A stretch of DNA of 64,000 nucleotides from Chamaea fasciata (taxonomy: Eukaryota > Chordata > Aves > Passeriformes > Sylviidae), in NCBI GenBank assembly GCA_029207755.1, contig JARCOQ010000003.1, forward strand, positions 85,579,994 to 85,643,993. The letters are read 5' to 3'. Positions 42,305 through 52,883 of this stretch are shown here, piece after piece. The stretch's first letter is position 1. Every line of letters starts with the position of its first letter. Below the pieces are notes generated by a model, which saw only the letters and a list, made by a program, of their open reading frames with translations, made no database searches and was not told where the DNA came from. Position numbers and translations under genes: made by a program.

Positions 42305-42999
42305 TGTCATGGGTTTTGTAAAGAGTGTATTCTCTTCCATCTCGGTGGAGCAGAATTGCTTATCTTTGCCCAAATGGCTCAGTGTCACTTATCAGATGGT
42401 GGAGTGCTACTTATCTCTCTTCATTGTTTCACTACTTCCATGGGAATGTCTTCTGCTAATGGACCATTAAGAACTCATCAATGACATTACACATTACACT
42501 GCACTATTGTAAGCTGCTCCACACAGGGAGGAGGAGCCAAACCATCTTAACCTAGATAAAAAGGAGCCACAGTCTCACTAGGGATCCAGTTTTTCCACCG
42601 GATCCCTGGAGGAAGACCCGACCCGTCTCACCATTACTGGACCCCTTTTTTCTTCAACGGGACCATCTCTACTCCAACAGAACCACATCTGCCACTCCAG
42701 GAGGGCTTACTTTAGACTGCTTCCAACACCCTGACCAACAGGGTGTCAAGTTGTATTTCTGACTCTGTCAGAGTTTTCTAGGATTTCTTGTTTGTTTATT
42801 TGTTTGCTTATTCTTCTGTACTACAACATCTGTATTTTTATATCCCTAGTAAAGAACTGCTATACCTATTCCCAAAATCTTTGCCTGACAGCCTTTTAAT
42901 TGCAAATTTATGATAATTTGGAAAAAGGGGGGAGGGGCTTACATTTTAAGGGAGAGTCCAACCCTCCCTGGCAGATACCTGTCTATCTAAACCAAGACA
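42305..42999 (+). mobile_element. Solo LTR, avian ERVL-type
   Basis: The element begins TGTCATGGG and ends ACCAAGACA, giving TG...CA termini, and is flanked by a perfect 5-bp duplication ACATG at 42300-42304 and 43000-43004. Its length of 695 bp fits an LTR. Inside, CTAATGGACCATTAAGAACT, then a GGAGGAGCCAAACC phrase, a TATA-like AGATAAAAAG at 42554-42563 and an AGTAAA polyadenylation-like signal at 42848-42853 are in the right order for U3-R-U5. The wording resembles LTRs of songbird ERVL elements that I recall, and a 5-bp target duplication fits ERVL. No internal retroviral sequence follows, so the provirus was lost by LTR recombination. It is antisense to the host gene. Confidence 0.85.
42554..42563 (+). 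promoter_or_regulatory. TATA-like box of the solo LTR
   Basis: AGATAAAAAG lies about 250 bases into the 695-bp LTR, at the point where U3 would pass into R. A transcript from it would start near 42585 and run antisense to ADGRB3. Activity is unknown. Confidence 0.4.
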
Positions 43000-43004
43000 A
43001 CATG
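43000..43004. repeat. Target-site duplication, right copy (ACATG)
   Basis: This is the second copy of the ACATG duplication that flanks the solo LTR. Confidence 0.85.
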
Positions 43005-44515
43005 CTATCCCATAATTATTGCCATTCATGTTGCTGGAATGACTCCTGGATTTGTGTCAATACCTGTGGTGTGATTCTGGTTCTATTTTCCAAATCCGGT
43101 TTTAAGCCTAGGCCTTCTAAGGATCTATTAGTAAACTTGACATCAGGATCATATTCACATTAAGTCATGAACTGACAGTCACATTATGGCATTTTGATGA
43201 ATGTTTTTGATATATGCAGAGATATTTTGCTTTGCTTACACAGTTATGGGTAGATAGAACAGAGAAGACAGCCACTAGAAATTGCATCATTAGGATAACA
43301 TGAGTATCAAAAATTATAACTATAGCCTGTGAAATTTAGAATTATATTATATACTCCATTACTTTGAATAATAGCACGATTGCAGAATGTTATCCCCAGC
43401 ACATGCACTTGAATGTATATTACATTTAGTTAACTAGCTATACAAGAAATTTCTCTTACTCAACATTATCAGAGAAGATGATGATAATATTAAAAAACCA
43501 TCACAACTACACCATGCTTTCAGCTAAAAATCTATTTAGCCATAATCTAGTAGCTATTCAACACAACAGTTTTGGTTTTTCAGTGAAATTGCTTTGCTTG
43601 GAGCTCTTCATCTAGCATATTACCTTCCATTTAAACTCGCTTAAATCCTGATATACATATGTATTATTCTCATTAAGATCTGGCCACCCTGCATATCTTA
43701 AGCTTAATAAAAGATCTTCTATTCAAGTGAAGTGATAAGTTATACAAATATTGTCCCTGCAATCTTTAAATAATTTAGAATTTTAAGTGATAAACCTACA
43801 AACATTTTTATCCTTGTTTCTGGTCATTTCAATTCAATTTATATCAGATATATTCCTTTAATCAAATGCCATTTTTTATCAAATGCAACATTGCCCTTGA
43901 GTGCTTCTGTTTTAAAGGAATTAAACCAGCCTAGTTCATGGGAAGGAATGATAAGTTGAGTTGCATCCTCACGAAGTAGAACTGGTTTGAATTAAGTACA
44001 GTAAAAATATGGTATGGGGTAAACCTCCTCCATGTATAATCTGTCATAAATTGTAAGATAAATATGAGTTGATACATACACACGTTATGCTTTCTCTGTG
44101 CTGAGAGAGAGTGCATGATGAAGTAGTCTTATTTAATGACTTGATGTTCCTTTGATCTGTTTATCTGATATACACCAAAAAACTGCTGATACAGGATGAG
44201 ATTTTAAGTACCACACACACAAAAAAAAAATGGAATGGAAGCATGGATAACTAAAGGAGAATCAACAAAAAGATATCAAGAAAATGGTAGATTTTCTCTT
44301 AGATTTTGCAACAAGATGCAAGTGCATAGATACTACTTTACTAATATTTCAATATATTTTCCTGAATATTGGGACACTTCAAAGCCTGAAAGTCTTAAAC
44401 CATTCTTCTTTATTCATCTGCACTGAATTTCTTGTCTAGATTCAAATTCTGAAAACATGACTCACAAAAATAACTACATTTTAATGACAATGGCCTCTGG
44501 AAACAAACCATACAG
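43005..44515. other. Intronic DNA without recognised feature
   Basis: AT-rich sequence between the solo LTR and the minisatellite. No exon or repeat family is recognised. Confidence 0.6.
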
Positions 44516-44600
44516 AAATATAAATATAAGTATAAATATAAGTATAAATATAAGTATAAGTATAAATATAAATATAAATATAAAAATAAATATAAATATT
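44516..44600. repeat. TATAAATATAAG minisatellite
   Basis: Units of TATAAA and TATAAG alternate over about 85 bases with higher-order TATAAATATAAG periods. On the minus strand it gives a meaningless leucine-tyrosine repeat, which explains the small open frame there. Confidence 0.95.
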
Positions 44601-44689
44601 TCAAAAGGGTTATTTTTCACCAAATAAGCCTTTTCAAAATTTTTAGATTGAATACTGACCAGATTTTGTTAGTTAGGACATACAGTGAT

Positions 44690-44740
44690 TGACGTCATGA
44701 ACAGGCACGTGAAGGTCTTTGCTTCCCTCTAGTGACTGGT
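44690..44740. promoter_or_regulatory. CRE, E-box and CTCF-like motif cluster
   Basis: TGACGTCA at 44690-44697, CACGTG at 44706-44711 and, on the minus strand near 44724-44736, TCACTAGAGGGAAG, which agrees with most of the CTCF core, fall within 50 bases. All are sequence matches only. The cluster lies just after the TATAAG minisatellite. Confidence 0.35.
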
Positions 44741-45700
44741 CCAGGAAGAGATTTAACTGAACCTGCTCACCTTGCTCAACTTTGGCTCAGAGATTCAGCA
44801 AATGATTAATTACGTGTAAAGAAACCTGAGAGGTCAGTGAGATGGTGATACAGCATTAGAGCATGTATGTTTGTGATAAAGATTGATAACATATGGCAGA
44901 TTTACACTGGACATGTGTTTGATTGGTTTTGATGTAGTTTTACAGTTTTATCAGGCAGAGATGCAATTTCAATGTTGACAATTCAAGAACAACTGCTAGA
45001 GTTGGAAAATGACCTCTAAGATAAATTTCAAAACACAATTTCAAATATTTATTTGAGGTCATTTTTGCCAAAAAAACACTTGTAGTAAGACAGACCAGAC
45101 TTCAATGAATTACATTATGTTTGATTTATCAGAGGGAATGCTTATTAATTAAGGAGAATTAGATGTACACATTTTCAAGTAAAGAAGCAAACCTACACTC
45201 CACAAGTGCTAAAAAATACATTGTAATATATTGTATTACATTCTCCTTATCATATTACTAAAACTAGTTATATTTATACCAGTTGTAGCTCTGTTTTGTT
45301 GGTTTGGGTTTTTTTTGTACTGACTGCAAATAAATTTAAAAGAAACAAACAATATGATTTATTTACAAGAAATTTTATGCACATGACATGTACCCCTATT
45401 TTCAAAGGAACAGTGCACAGCTCTTCTCACATGGACAAGCAAATATTCCCCAGATTATTCAACTTCTTTGGTGGCACAAGCAGATTTTATTTTTATTTAA
45501 CGATGGCATAATACAAGGACCTTTAGTGCTTCTGCACTACTTTTGTTGGACAAACAAAGCCAAATTCTCCAAAACAGACAACAGTCATGAGATCATCAGA
45601 ATGAATGAGAAAAAGAAAGAGAAATATCATTATAAAACTATTTATACTTCAGAGATCTGCTTCATGGCAAGAGAATGATACTGGCTTTGAAAACAGCTAG

Positions 45701-45758
45701 GGAACATTGTCACTTAGGATCAGGAATCTGGAACATTGTCACTTAGGATCAGGAATTT
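45701..45758. repeat. 29-bp tandem duplication
   Basis: Two adjacent 29-base units starting GGAACATTGTCACTTAGGAT differ at one position (C against T near the end). A partial third copy, GGAAC, continues into the hairpin. The near-identity suggests a recent origin. Confidence 0.95.
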
Positions 45759-45760
45759 GG

Positions 45761-45841
45761 AACTCTAACTCTACCAGGGTTTAATGAGTGAACTTGAACT
45801 TCATCCAAGTTCACTCATTAAACCCTGGTAGAGTTAGAGTT
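45761..45841. repeat. Perfect inverted repeat, 36-bp arms, 9-nt loop
   Basis: The left arm (45761-45796) and right arm (45806-45841) are exact reverse complements over 36 bases, separated by AACTTCATC. The arms begin AACTCTAACTCTACCAGGGT and end in GTGAACTTG on the left side. The pairing stops abruptly at both outer ends. It lies directly after a 29-bp tandem duplication, and the sequence GGAAC at 45759-45763 that starts the arm is the beginning of a third copy of that unit. In an ADGRB3 pre-mRNA it would fold into a fully paired stem. Confidence 0.97.
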
Positions 45842-46211
45842 TCATCATGTTCTAGTTTTCCTTAGCTGTAAACCAGGAGGATGGCATGAACTTCTGTGTT
45901 AAATTGCTTTTAAATTTGCGGGTGTGAAAACCTTTATGAGGTGCATGACATAAATGAGAAAGGTCGCTAAACTTTTGCAGTGGAAATTGTGCTATTTTGT
46001 ACTTTTGCAAGGTGTATTCTATTTAGTAAACACTGTTTTCTCCTATAAGTCAGTCCAAGGCCAGCCCCACGCTGGACTACCAGGTCCTGTCTGTTGCATT
46101 CCTTGGTGAAGTTTTGTTAAGAAAAAAAACAATAGCATTTTATTTGACTTAGTAAGATCCATGAATTTTTGTGGAAGCCTAGATACAAAACCAAATAATG
46201 ATTGATTGTTT

Positions 46212-46245
46212 TCTGTAGTGAAGTTTATTCTGTAGTGAAGTTTAT
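46212..46245. repeat. 17-bp tandem duplication, identical copies
   Basis: TCTGTAGTGAAGTTTAT occurs twice without mismatch and without spacer, which suggests a young slippage event. Confidence 0.95.
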
Positions 46246-46766
46246 TCAAAATTCAATTATCTTTTGTCCTCATTATACACGAAAAATCTGTCAGAAGTCT
46301 AATTATAATCTTTAAATTAGATTATGAAGATACAATCACTGGTTCTTTTTAGTTACATTCCAGAATTTAAATTGACTGATATTACAAGAAACCACTATTT
46401 TTAGTTTGTGAAAATCTACATTTACATAACAGCAATAAATAGCAATTGAGTTCTCAACAAATGGAGTTGATTAATCACCCAGTAAAAATTAAAGTGAACT
46501 TATTAGCAGAAATTAATTTGATTTCTTTTTTTTTGTTATAAGTCTCAGCACGCCATGTAAGCTCTGATCATGGCCGTGTAGGTGTTAGTGAAGAGCAGTG
46601 TTATAAAAAAAGTACTAAATTATAAATTCCTCCCATATATACTGATTCATTTTGTGTATGACTTAAGCAAAGAATGTCTCTTTTTCAACATAAAGAAACT
46701 CCATTTATATTGTACAATATTTCAGAATTAATTTTATGCATTACAGTATAATCTTAGCAGTTTGTG

Positions 46767-46786
46767 AATTTAAAAATTTTTAAATT
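46767..46786. repeat. 20-bp AT palindrome
   Basis: AATTTAAAAATTTTTAAATT reads the same on both strands. It could extrude as a small cruciform, but its composition makes chance likely. Confidence 0.85.
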
Positions 46787-48604
46787 TAGGTCTTGCATGG
46801 CTTGCATGGTTCTCCACTGGATCTGATCTGATTCAAATCAGTCAAAGCTTTTTAGTTGTCTGCAAAGGAGTTTGTATCAGGTTTTTCATTCCATACTGTT
46901 TTAATGAAAAAGAACATGATTCTGTAAAGTCTTCCAAGTCCTTATGCAGGACTATCAGGAATACAATGTGTAGTGTCCTATTACACAGGTACCACTATGG
47001 AAAGTTCTTCATAAAAATAGGCATTCCAGGAGGCATTTAAGTTCGTTAACGAACATAAGCATAGAAACTAACATGGAAAGAAAATGTTCTCCCTTGAAAA
47101 CAGTGCCAGAAGTAAAGCCTGACTGTAAGACTGGACCAACACGACTGACTGCAGTCAATGGAAGAAGCAAAGCTTTATCTGGCATGTACTGCCAAACTAT
47201 ATTTACTGTCATTCAATTACCGCAATATCTTTCTGGGGACAAAAGAAATATGACTGTGAAGTAATATAAAGTAAGGAGATGTTACTATTAATATTTTCAG
47301 AAGAAAATTCTGACTTAGGGTATTCTAATGATTTGATGATTAGTTTGACACATTTTGACGAAAGTTATAAAGAGTTTTCTTGAGCACATTTTCAAAGGTT
47401 TGCAAGGCTAGGACAAAAAAAGAAAAAAGAAAACCCAAACCTTTAATGGTTCATTGTGCTAGCTTTAAAAATCAAAGTGGAGAGGAGAGAGACATAGTAG
47501 AGCAGTGTTCCCTGTCAATTTTGCCACTGGGCAACAAAATGCATAAGTTCTTTGTTGGCATGTACACAAGTTTGTATTTTAAAGCTGAGCTGGAGAAAAT
47601 TACAACTAACTGGTAGACTCTTGTTTATTTGTACTGAAGAATTCCTTTAATGGACTAGTTCTCCAGACTTGTATCCAGGGACAATAGAAGAAAAATAATT
47701 AAAAGCTGTAGGGCATAATTAAAAAAAAAAGAATTTGTAAACTTTTTTTACCCCTCTCTAATGGAGGATGCTACAATATGTCTAGAGTATAATCGTAAAG
47801 TTATATAAATGTATGCATTTTATGATTTTGCAAACATGGATATTCATAGTTTCATACAGCTTAAGGGTAGAAAATGTAAGCCACTGCCCATGGAAACTTG
47901 TAAAGCAATAGGGGGAAAAAAATAGAGCAGATGTACCACTTGTTCTAACCTAAAACTGCACCAGGTCAAAATTCTTGCAATATTAAAAATTTCAGCTAAT
48001 TGCATTGTACTTTTTCCAACTGTATAGTCAGCAGGTACAAACTATTATGAACACACATATGGTCATATAGAACGCTGTCATACTGTTATAACATCCTTCC
48101 GCAGCAACTGGCAGAGAGAGCTTCAGAATACTAAGACCCTTTCCTTACTCAGTGCTGTGAGATGTGTTACACCGCATACAGATGTGCAGCACACCTGCAA
48201 CAACTGACTCTGTCCTGTGAAGAACACATATGCCCACATTATGTCCAACACACTTCTGAAAGAACAAACATCAGCTGCACTATTTTGCTAATCAGTTGGT
48301 GACTCTGGAAATTCCCATGCGAGATATCACTTCCTCTCTGTGGCCCAACACATTCACCCCACCTTCCATGCCCTCACTGCAAAGCTGAGGACTGCATGTC
48401 AGGGCAGTACTTGCCCCATTCAGTAGTGTGCGCCTACCTTTCCAGCCTCCTACTGTGTATTGAATCCTGCACCCTGGTTCAAAATTTCAGGGGCTGGGTC
48501 CTTCCTCTAAGACAAATAACTGATTTTGTCAGGCCAAACTTTCATAGATGCTAGAGATCCATTGTGCCCCTTTAGACTGGGATAAATTGCCTTCACAGTG
48601 GCTA

Positions 48605-48810
48605 GCATGGGGTTATGTTTTTGATTTTTGCTGAACACAGGGGTGATTAATTATAGAGATGTTTTTGTTATTGCTGAGCAGGGCTTACATTGAGCCAAGG
48701 CCTTTGCTGCTTTTCATGCTGCCATGCTGGTGAGGAGGCTGGGAGTGTTTGGGAGGCTGGGAGGAGACACAACCAGGACAGGTGACCCAACTGTTGATTG
48801 AGACTGTTTT
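48605..48810 (+). mobile_element. Fragment resembling an avian endogenous retrovirus LTR
   Basis: TTTGCTGAACACAG, GTTATTGCTGAGCAGGGCTT, CCAAGGCCTTTGCTGCTTTT and GGGAGGAGACACAACCAGGA, followed by ACAGGTGACCCAACTG, follow the order of a common bird LTR that I remember. The right-hand part with its TATA box is missing or too diverged, so the fragment is truncated. No target duplication is visible. Family assignment needs a repeat library. Confidence 0.5.
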
Positions 48811-51800
48811 TTTCCTGTCTCCCTATCCTTTCTTGTTTTCCTTTCCAGAAAACTAGGAAGGACAAAAGAAAAGCTTTCAAGTTTTGTTTCATCTTAAAAT
48901 CTTTAAAATCACTTTTGTGGGGTAGGAAAGTCAGTGCTAGTACCTGACCAACTCCTTTTCCTTCTTTTTGTGGACTATGACACCTGAACTAATGTATCAC
49001 AAACCATTTCTGACAACGGAAATTGTTTTCTCCCACTAGATAATGCAAAGAGAAAAGACACAATTCTGAATTTTTGGTTGGTTAGTTGGTTGGTTTAAGG
49101 AACTGAATTGTTTCTCCTTAGAATGTTAAGTAAAAATATTGCAAGAATTTCCCTATGAACTAGACAGAGAAGCATTCAGTATCCTAACATTTTACTGAAG
49201 GCAACATCTGATATATTTTCTGAAATGAGTAGGTGAAGTTATCACTCATTTCTGAGGGGGAAAAATCACCACTTACACACAACTTATGCTACCAGCTTTG
49301 TGTAGGGAATCTGGAAGTATCAAAGGAAGCACCAGAAAAAAAAAGCCTGGTTTCAATCACCACAGAAAGATGCACTCTAAATTTTGGGATAATAGACTGA
49401 AATAAAATGTTGCATTATTGGACTGAGTTTAATACGTGACCTATTATTTTGTTCTTTAGTTCCACTGTCTTGATATTGTACACATATTTAACCAGATGCC
49501 TACAGTAAAGGGCACAAGGCTGCCAGCTTGATAAATGGGAAACCTTATGAAACATAGTCAGAGGCAAGACTCCCCAAATCTCATAGAAAAAATGGATTAA
49601 AACTGCTTTTACCGAAGTTAGGATGATCAAATTGTCACAGATACCAATGGCAGTAGGAAAACCTTCATGATCAGGTGTGATTAAACAGCACAGAGATCCA
49701 GAACTTTCTTCAAGGATGGAAGTCAGAGAACTGCTATCATTGATTAATCGCCTGAAAAGCATGTCCAAAATCCAGGTAGACAAAGCTTTCCTTGTTGCTT
49801 GAGAAGTATTAAACTGACAAGATCAGTGGAAGGAGTATCATTTACCAAATGTGAATTTCCAATGCAGATAAAGGTGTGGGAGAAGTGGCTAAAAAGGTGG
49901 AAAAGCCCATTAGAGGTTGCTGCTGGCTGGATACCAACGGTAAAAGCAAACACAGTTTTCATCTGAAAACCACTTAATTTAAAACACCTGACTCATGACA
50001 GACTATTGATTAGTTAAGCACCCTCAACTAAAGCAGACTACTTTTTGCTGGATTTATTCCAAAATGCTTGCCAAGTCCTGGTTATGCAAAAATTATCCAG
50101 TTTGGAAGGACATGAGTACATCACAGCTCTGTAGGATTTGCAATGTGAATTGGGCTATTAATCCATCAAATCCAATTGCCGGCTGCTGAAGATAACTAAT
50201 TCCCGAGACTTAGAAAAAGTAGAAAAATAAAAGAAAACCAAGCCACCAAGAACTGAACATAATCATGAGCACCTAACCAATTGTATAGTCCTCTACATAT
50301 TTTTTTTGCTTAGATTTATAAATGATAGAAACTGACTCAGCATTATAGAGCTTTCAGAATTTAAAACTCACAATGTCAGAGGAAAAAGTCTGAAATATTT
50401 CTGACCAAATACAACTACAAATAAAATGGTCCAAACGAAAAAGAAACGAAATAAGAAAAAATAGGAAAATAAATTTTGAATAAGCTAACAGTAGAGGTAC
50501 TCTCCACAGGAATGGAGAAAAAAAGTAGGAGTTTGCTCTTGCTATTGCACATTCTGATAAGAGATAATGTCACATTCTCAAAAAATATCACACATACATG
50601 TGCAAAACAAATAACAGTGGTGTCCATGCAGACCTTGCTGCATCACATCTTATTGGGAATATTTCAGGGCTCATAACACTTTTAAAAATGGACACACCTC
50701 CAAGAACAGCCCCAGTCTTTACTTTTTCTAACATATTCAATAGCTACTATTAAATAATATGCCTAGAAAAGATATTCTTCAGAACACAAAAGTGCATGTT
50801 TCTCCTGCAAAAACCTCAGATTATTTAATGTAAGCTTTATGTAAATTTTAGGTTTTTCAAAAGTTTACTTTTCAATCTAGATTCTGAAGCATATTGAATG
50901 AAGTATTTATCCATAGCACTGAACTTCTCCATAAAATACACTAAGAGAAATGCAAAACAAGTGGCAAGCACAAAACGCATTTGTTTGTGACTTCTTCACA
51001 CATTCATCCCAAATACCTGAATAAAATCTTTTAATTACATTATTAAATATGCCGCCAAAAAAAAGGTGTTGTGGTTTTTTAGTAGTCTAATTACACTCAG
51101 ACGTGCTATTGATAATCTGGACTGGAACAGTGAAATCAGAGCATGTGCTCTAAATATACAGTACTGAAAGTAACCTATACAAAAAATTATAAACAAAGCA
51201 CTGTACCACTTCTGTATAAGCAAAATACTGTGAAGAGAAAACAAAGAACCTGTTCCAAATCTTCTGCATTTTATGTGCTCCTAATAATGCATAATATGAG
51301 GTCTTTCATATACTTCACTCCACAGATTTCATGGAAATTGAATACTGTGATGTTACCAAATAATGGTATTATAATTCTTTTGCAGAGACACAGACCATGG
51401 TTCTACATGTATTTGGAAATATTTCTAGTATCATGTCCAAAGTTTCACATTTCTGTATTATACTGTTGTTTCTCAGTCATCAGTGTGCTGATGTAAGTCC
51501 AAGCTAAAGGATAAAAGCACTCACAATATCACAAAAATCATGTAATTTCTAACACTGTAGATATGTATTATAAGACATATATTATATGCCAGGATCATCA
51601 GTACAACATCATCTTTAAAAAAAAATAACACAGCAACCATATAGGGATCCTTCTTGAAACAATCTGCATTGATGCAAAGTTTACCTTGACTTTAATGGGA
51701 GATTTCCTGTGAAAGATTAATGCAGCAAATTACAACTGCATAAATTTGGGATTAATTTTAAACCACAACTGGATTTTGCCAGTTTGCTTTCTTACAGCAA

Positions 51801-52314
51801 CACTTTTTTTTTTGCTATAAATGGGAAACAGTAAAAAATGTAGAAGACTAATAGTAAGATTTCACTGCTTAGTATACAGGTATTATTTTAAGAAATTTAA
51901 ATGAAAATTTGAACTAACTAAAATGAAGATTGCTGTGGGGATCACAGTTGAAATTGTATTTCTCCCTGCAGTAACAGAAATGGGAGTCTTCCTTAGTTAT
52001 CATTTAACCACTTGCTTGTTGCCCAGCAACTACCATGAAGGAACTACAGTTCTTAGCCATTCTCATTTTAATCTTGAAAAAGCAGATTAAAATTACTATG
52101 TGAGGAGTCTCTTTCTGGTGAGAATTTGTAATATTTCAGTTTATGTATCTGCAAAAATGAAGCCAAGTGACTGGAGAATCCAGTACTTCCACTCTGTCAA
52201 AGGTTCACTTTCTCTGCCCTTGTATTAACCCATTTACTGACCAACTATTTAAATATTGTTAGGTACTTTGTAATATTTGAGCTATAGCAATAGAAGCAAA
52301 CATCTGTCACTTAC
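48811..52314. other. Intronic DNA next to the 44-nt exon
   Basis: Two adjoining minus-strand frames at 49415-49783 and 49744-49962 show no recognised domain and no splice-site support. A short GGTT-rich run lies at 49077-49095. Otherwise AT-rich and featureless. Confidence 0.55.
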
Positions 52315-52358
52315 ATTCTTGAATCATCCCACAGCACACAGTAGGGATTCAATGTGCC
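52315..52358 (-). CDS. ADGRB3: ADGRB3 (BAI3) micro-exon starting the GPS motif
   Basis: This 44-nt exon follows TTTGTTTCCTTCTTAG and is followed by GTAAGTGA on the minus strand. It begins in phase 0, matching the end of the previous exon, and reads GTLNPYCVLWDDSR plus two bases (AT) of the next codon. The N-x-Y-C-V-L-W-D pattern is the first cysteine and first tryptophan of the GPS motif, where adhesion GPCRs are cleaved or kept uncleaved. The remaining GPS residues (second tryptophan, later cysteines and the cleavage site) are not in the window, so the following exon must be more than 52 kb away to the left. From memory the mammalian protein has a lysine-threonine pair after DDS; here it is arginine followed by Ile or Met, depending on the next exon. 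Loss of this exon alone would shift the frame. Confidence 0.9.
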
Positions 52359-52849
52359 CTAAGAAGGAAACAAACAGACCTATTAGTTACCTGTAAAAAA
52401 ATATCTGTCATGCTTGACCTAAAAAATTATTTCAGTCTCCTCCTACAAGATCATCCTAGTACTCTGCTGAACTGATGCCACTGAAACGAGAAAAGCTTAC
52501 AGTTAATTCTTACAGGATATTTTGAAGGCACTTGAACCTCACATCAGAGTATACGTGCATTCTCGGCTTAAATAAGGAAAGCATAAAGTTGTCTATTTGG
52601 TATATCCTAGTGGAAGAAAGACATGAGATAATAGTTAACCTTTTAAGAGACTTGACCGAACATTTCTGGTGCTTTTAGAGGAAGAACTTAACACCCCTTG
52701 AGAACTTGGATGTCAAAATCAGCAATGGCTTTAAAAAAATTAAGCATATGTTTGGCAAAATGTCTTGAGGTTGGGATTTCAGATTCACAGACTCCACATT
52801 CAGTGTCCAAGGGTTTTTTCAATTAGGTCCTAAATCAGCAGAGGTTTTT

Positions 52850-52850
52850 G

Positions 52851-52881
<31 letters not shown>

Positions 52882-52883
52882 TT
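52850..52883. repeat. (TA)n followed by T tract
   Basis: About twelve TA units end in a run of T. It lies 490 bp upstream of the 44-nt exon in gene orientation. Confidence 0.93.

Larger units (their letters stand above)
45842..48604. other. Intronic DNA without recognised gene
   Basis: Holds the 17-bp duplication and the 20-bp palindrome. A short, less AT-rich piece at 46048-46115 looks like part of a repeat but could not be named. 48060-48540 is moderately GC and also unnamed. Confidence 0.55.
1..52314 (-). other. ADGRB3: ADGRB3 intron, partial (at least 52.3 kb)
   Basis: Everything left of the 44-nt exon is the beginning of one intron, entered through a GTAAGT donor at 52314 and not closed in the window. 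I looked for the expected next exon (rest of the GPS, with a CLCDRLSTFAIL-like end) and for seven-transmembrane exons on the minus strand and found none. ADGRB3 is known for very long introns, so this size is not surprising. The content is repeats and unannotated AT-rich DNA described in separate entries. Confidence 0.75.

Noticed and set aside
44410..44604. Leucine-tyrosine repeat protein on the minus strand
   Set aside because: It is the translation of the TATAAATATAAG minisatellite.
46043..46115. GC-richer piece considered as an exon on the minus strand
   Set aside because: The peptide is not related to the receptor and the flanks lack matching splice phases; it may be a repeat scrap.
49077..49095. 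GGTT-rich run as an interstitial telomere
   Set aside because: The unit is GGTT/GGTTAG mixed and only a few copies long, not TTAGGG repeats.
49415..49962. Two adjoining minus frames (122 and 72 codons) as a possible pseudogene
   Set aside because: No domain or family is recognisable, they are in different frames, and no splice or retrocopy features surround them.
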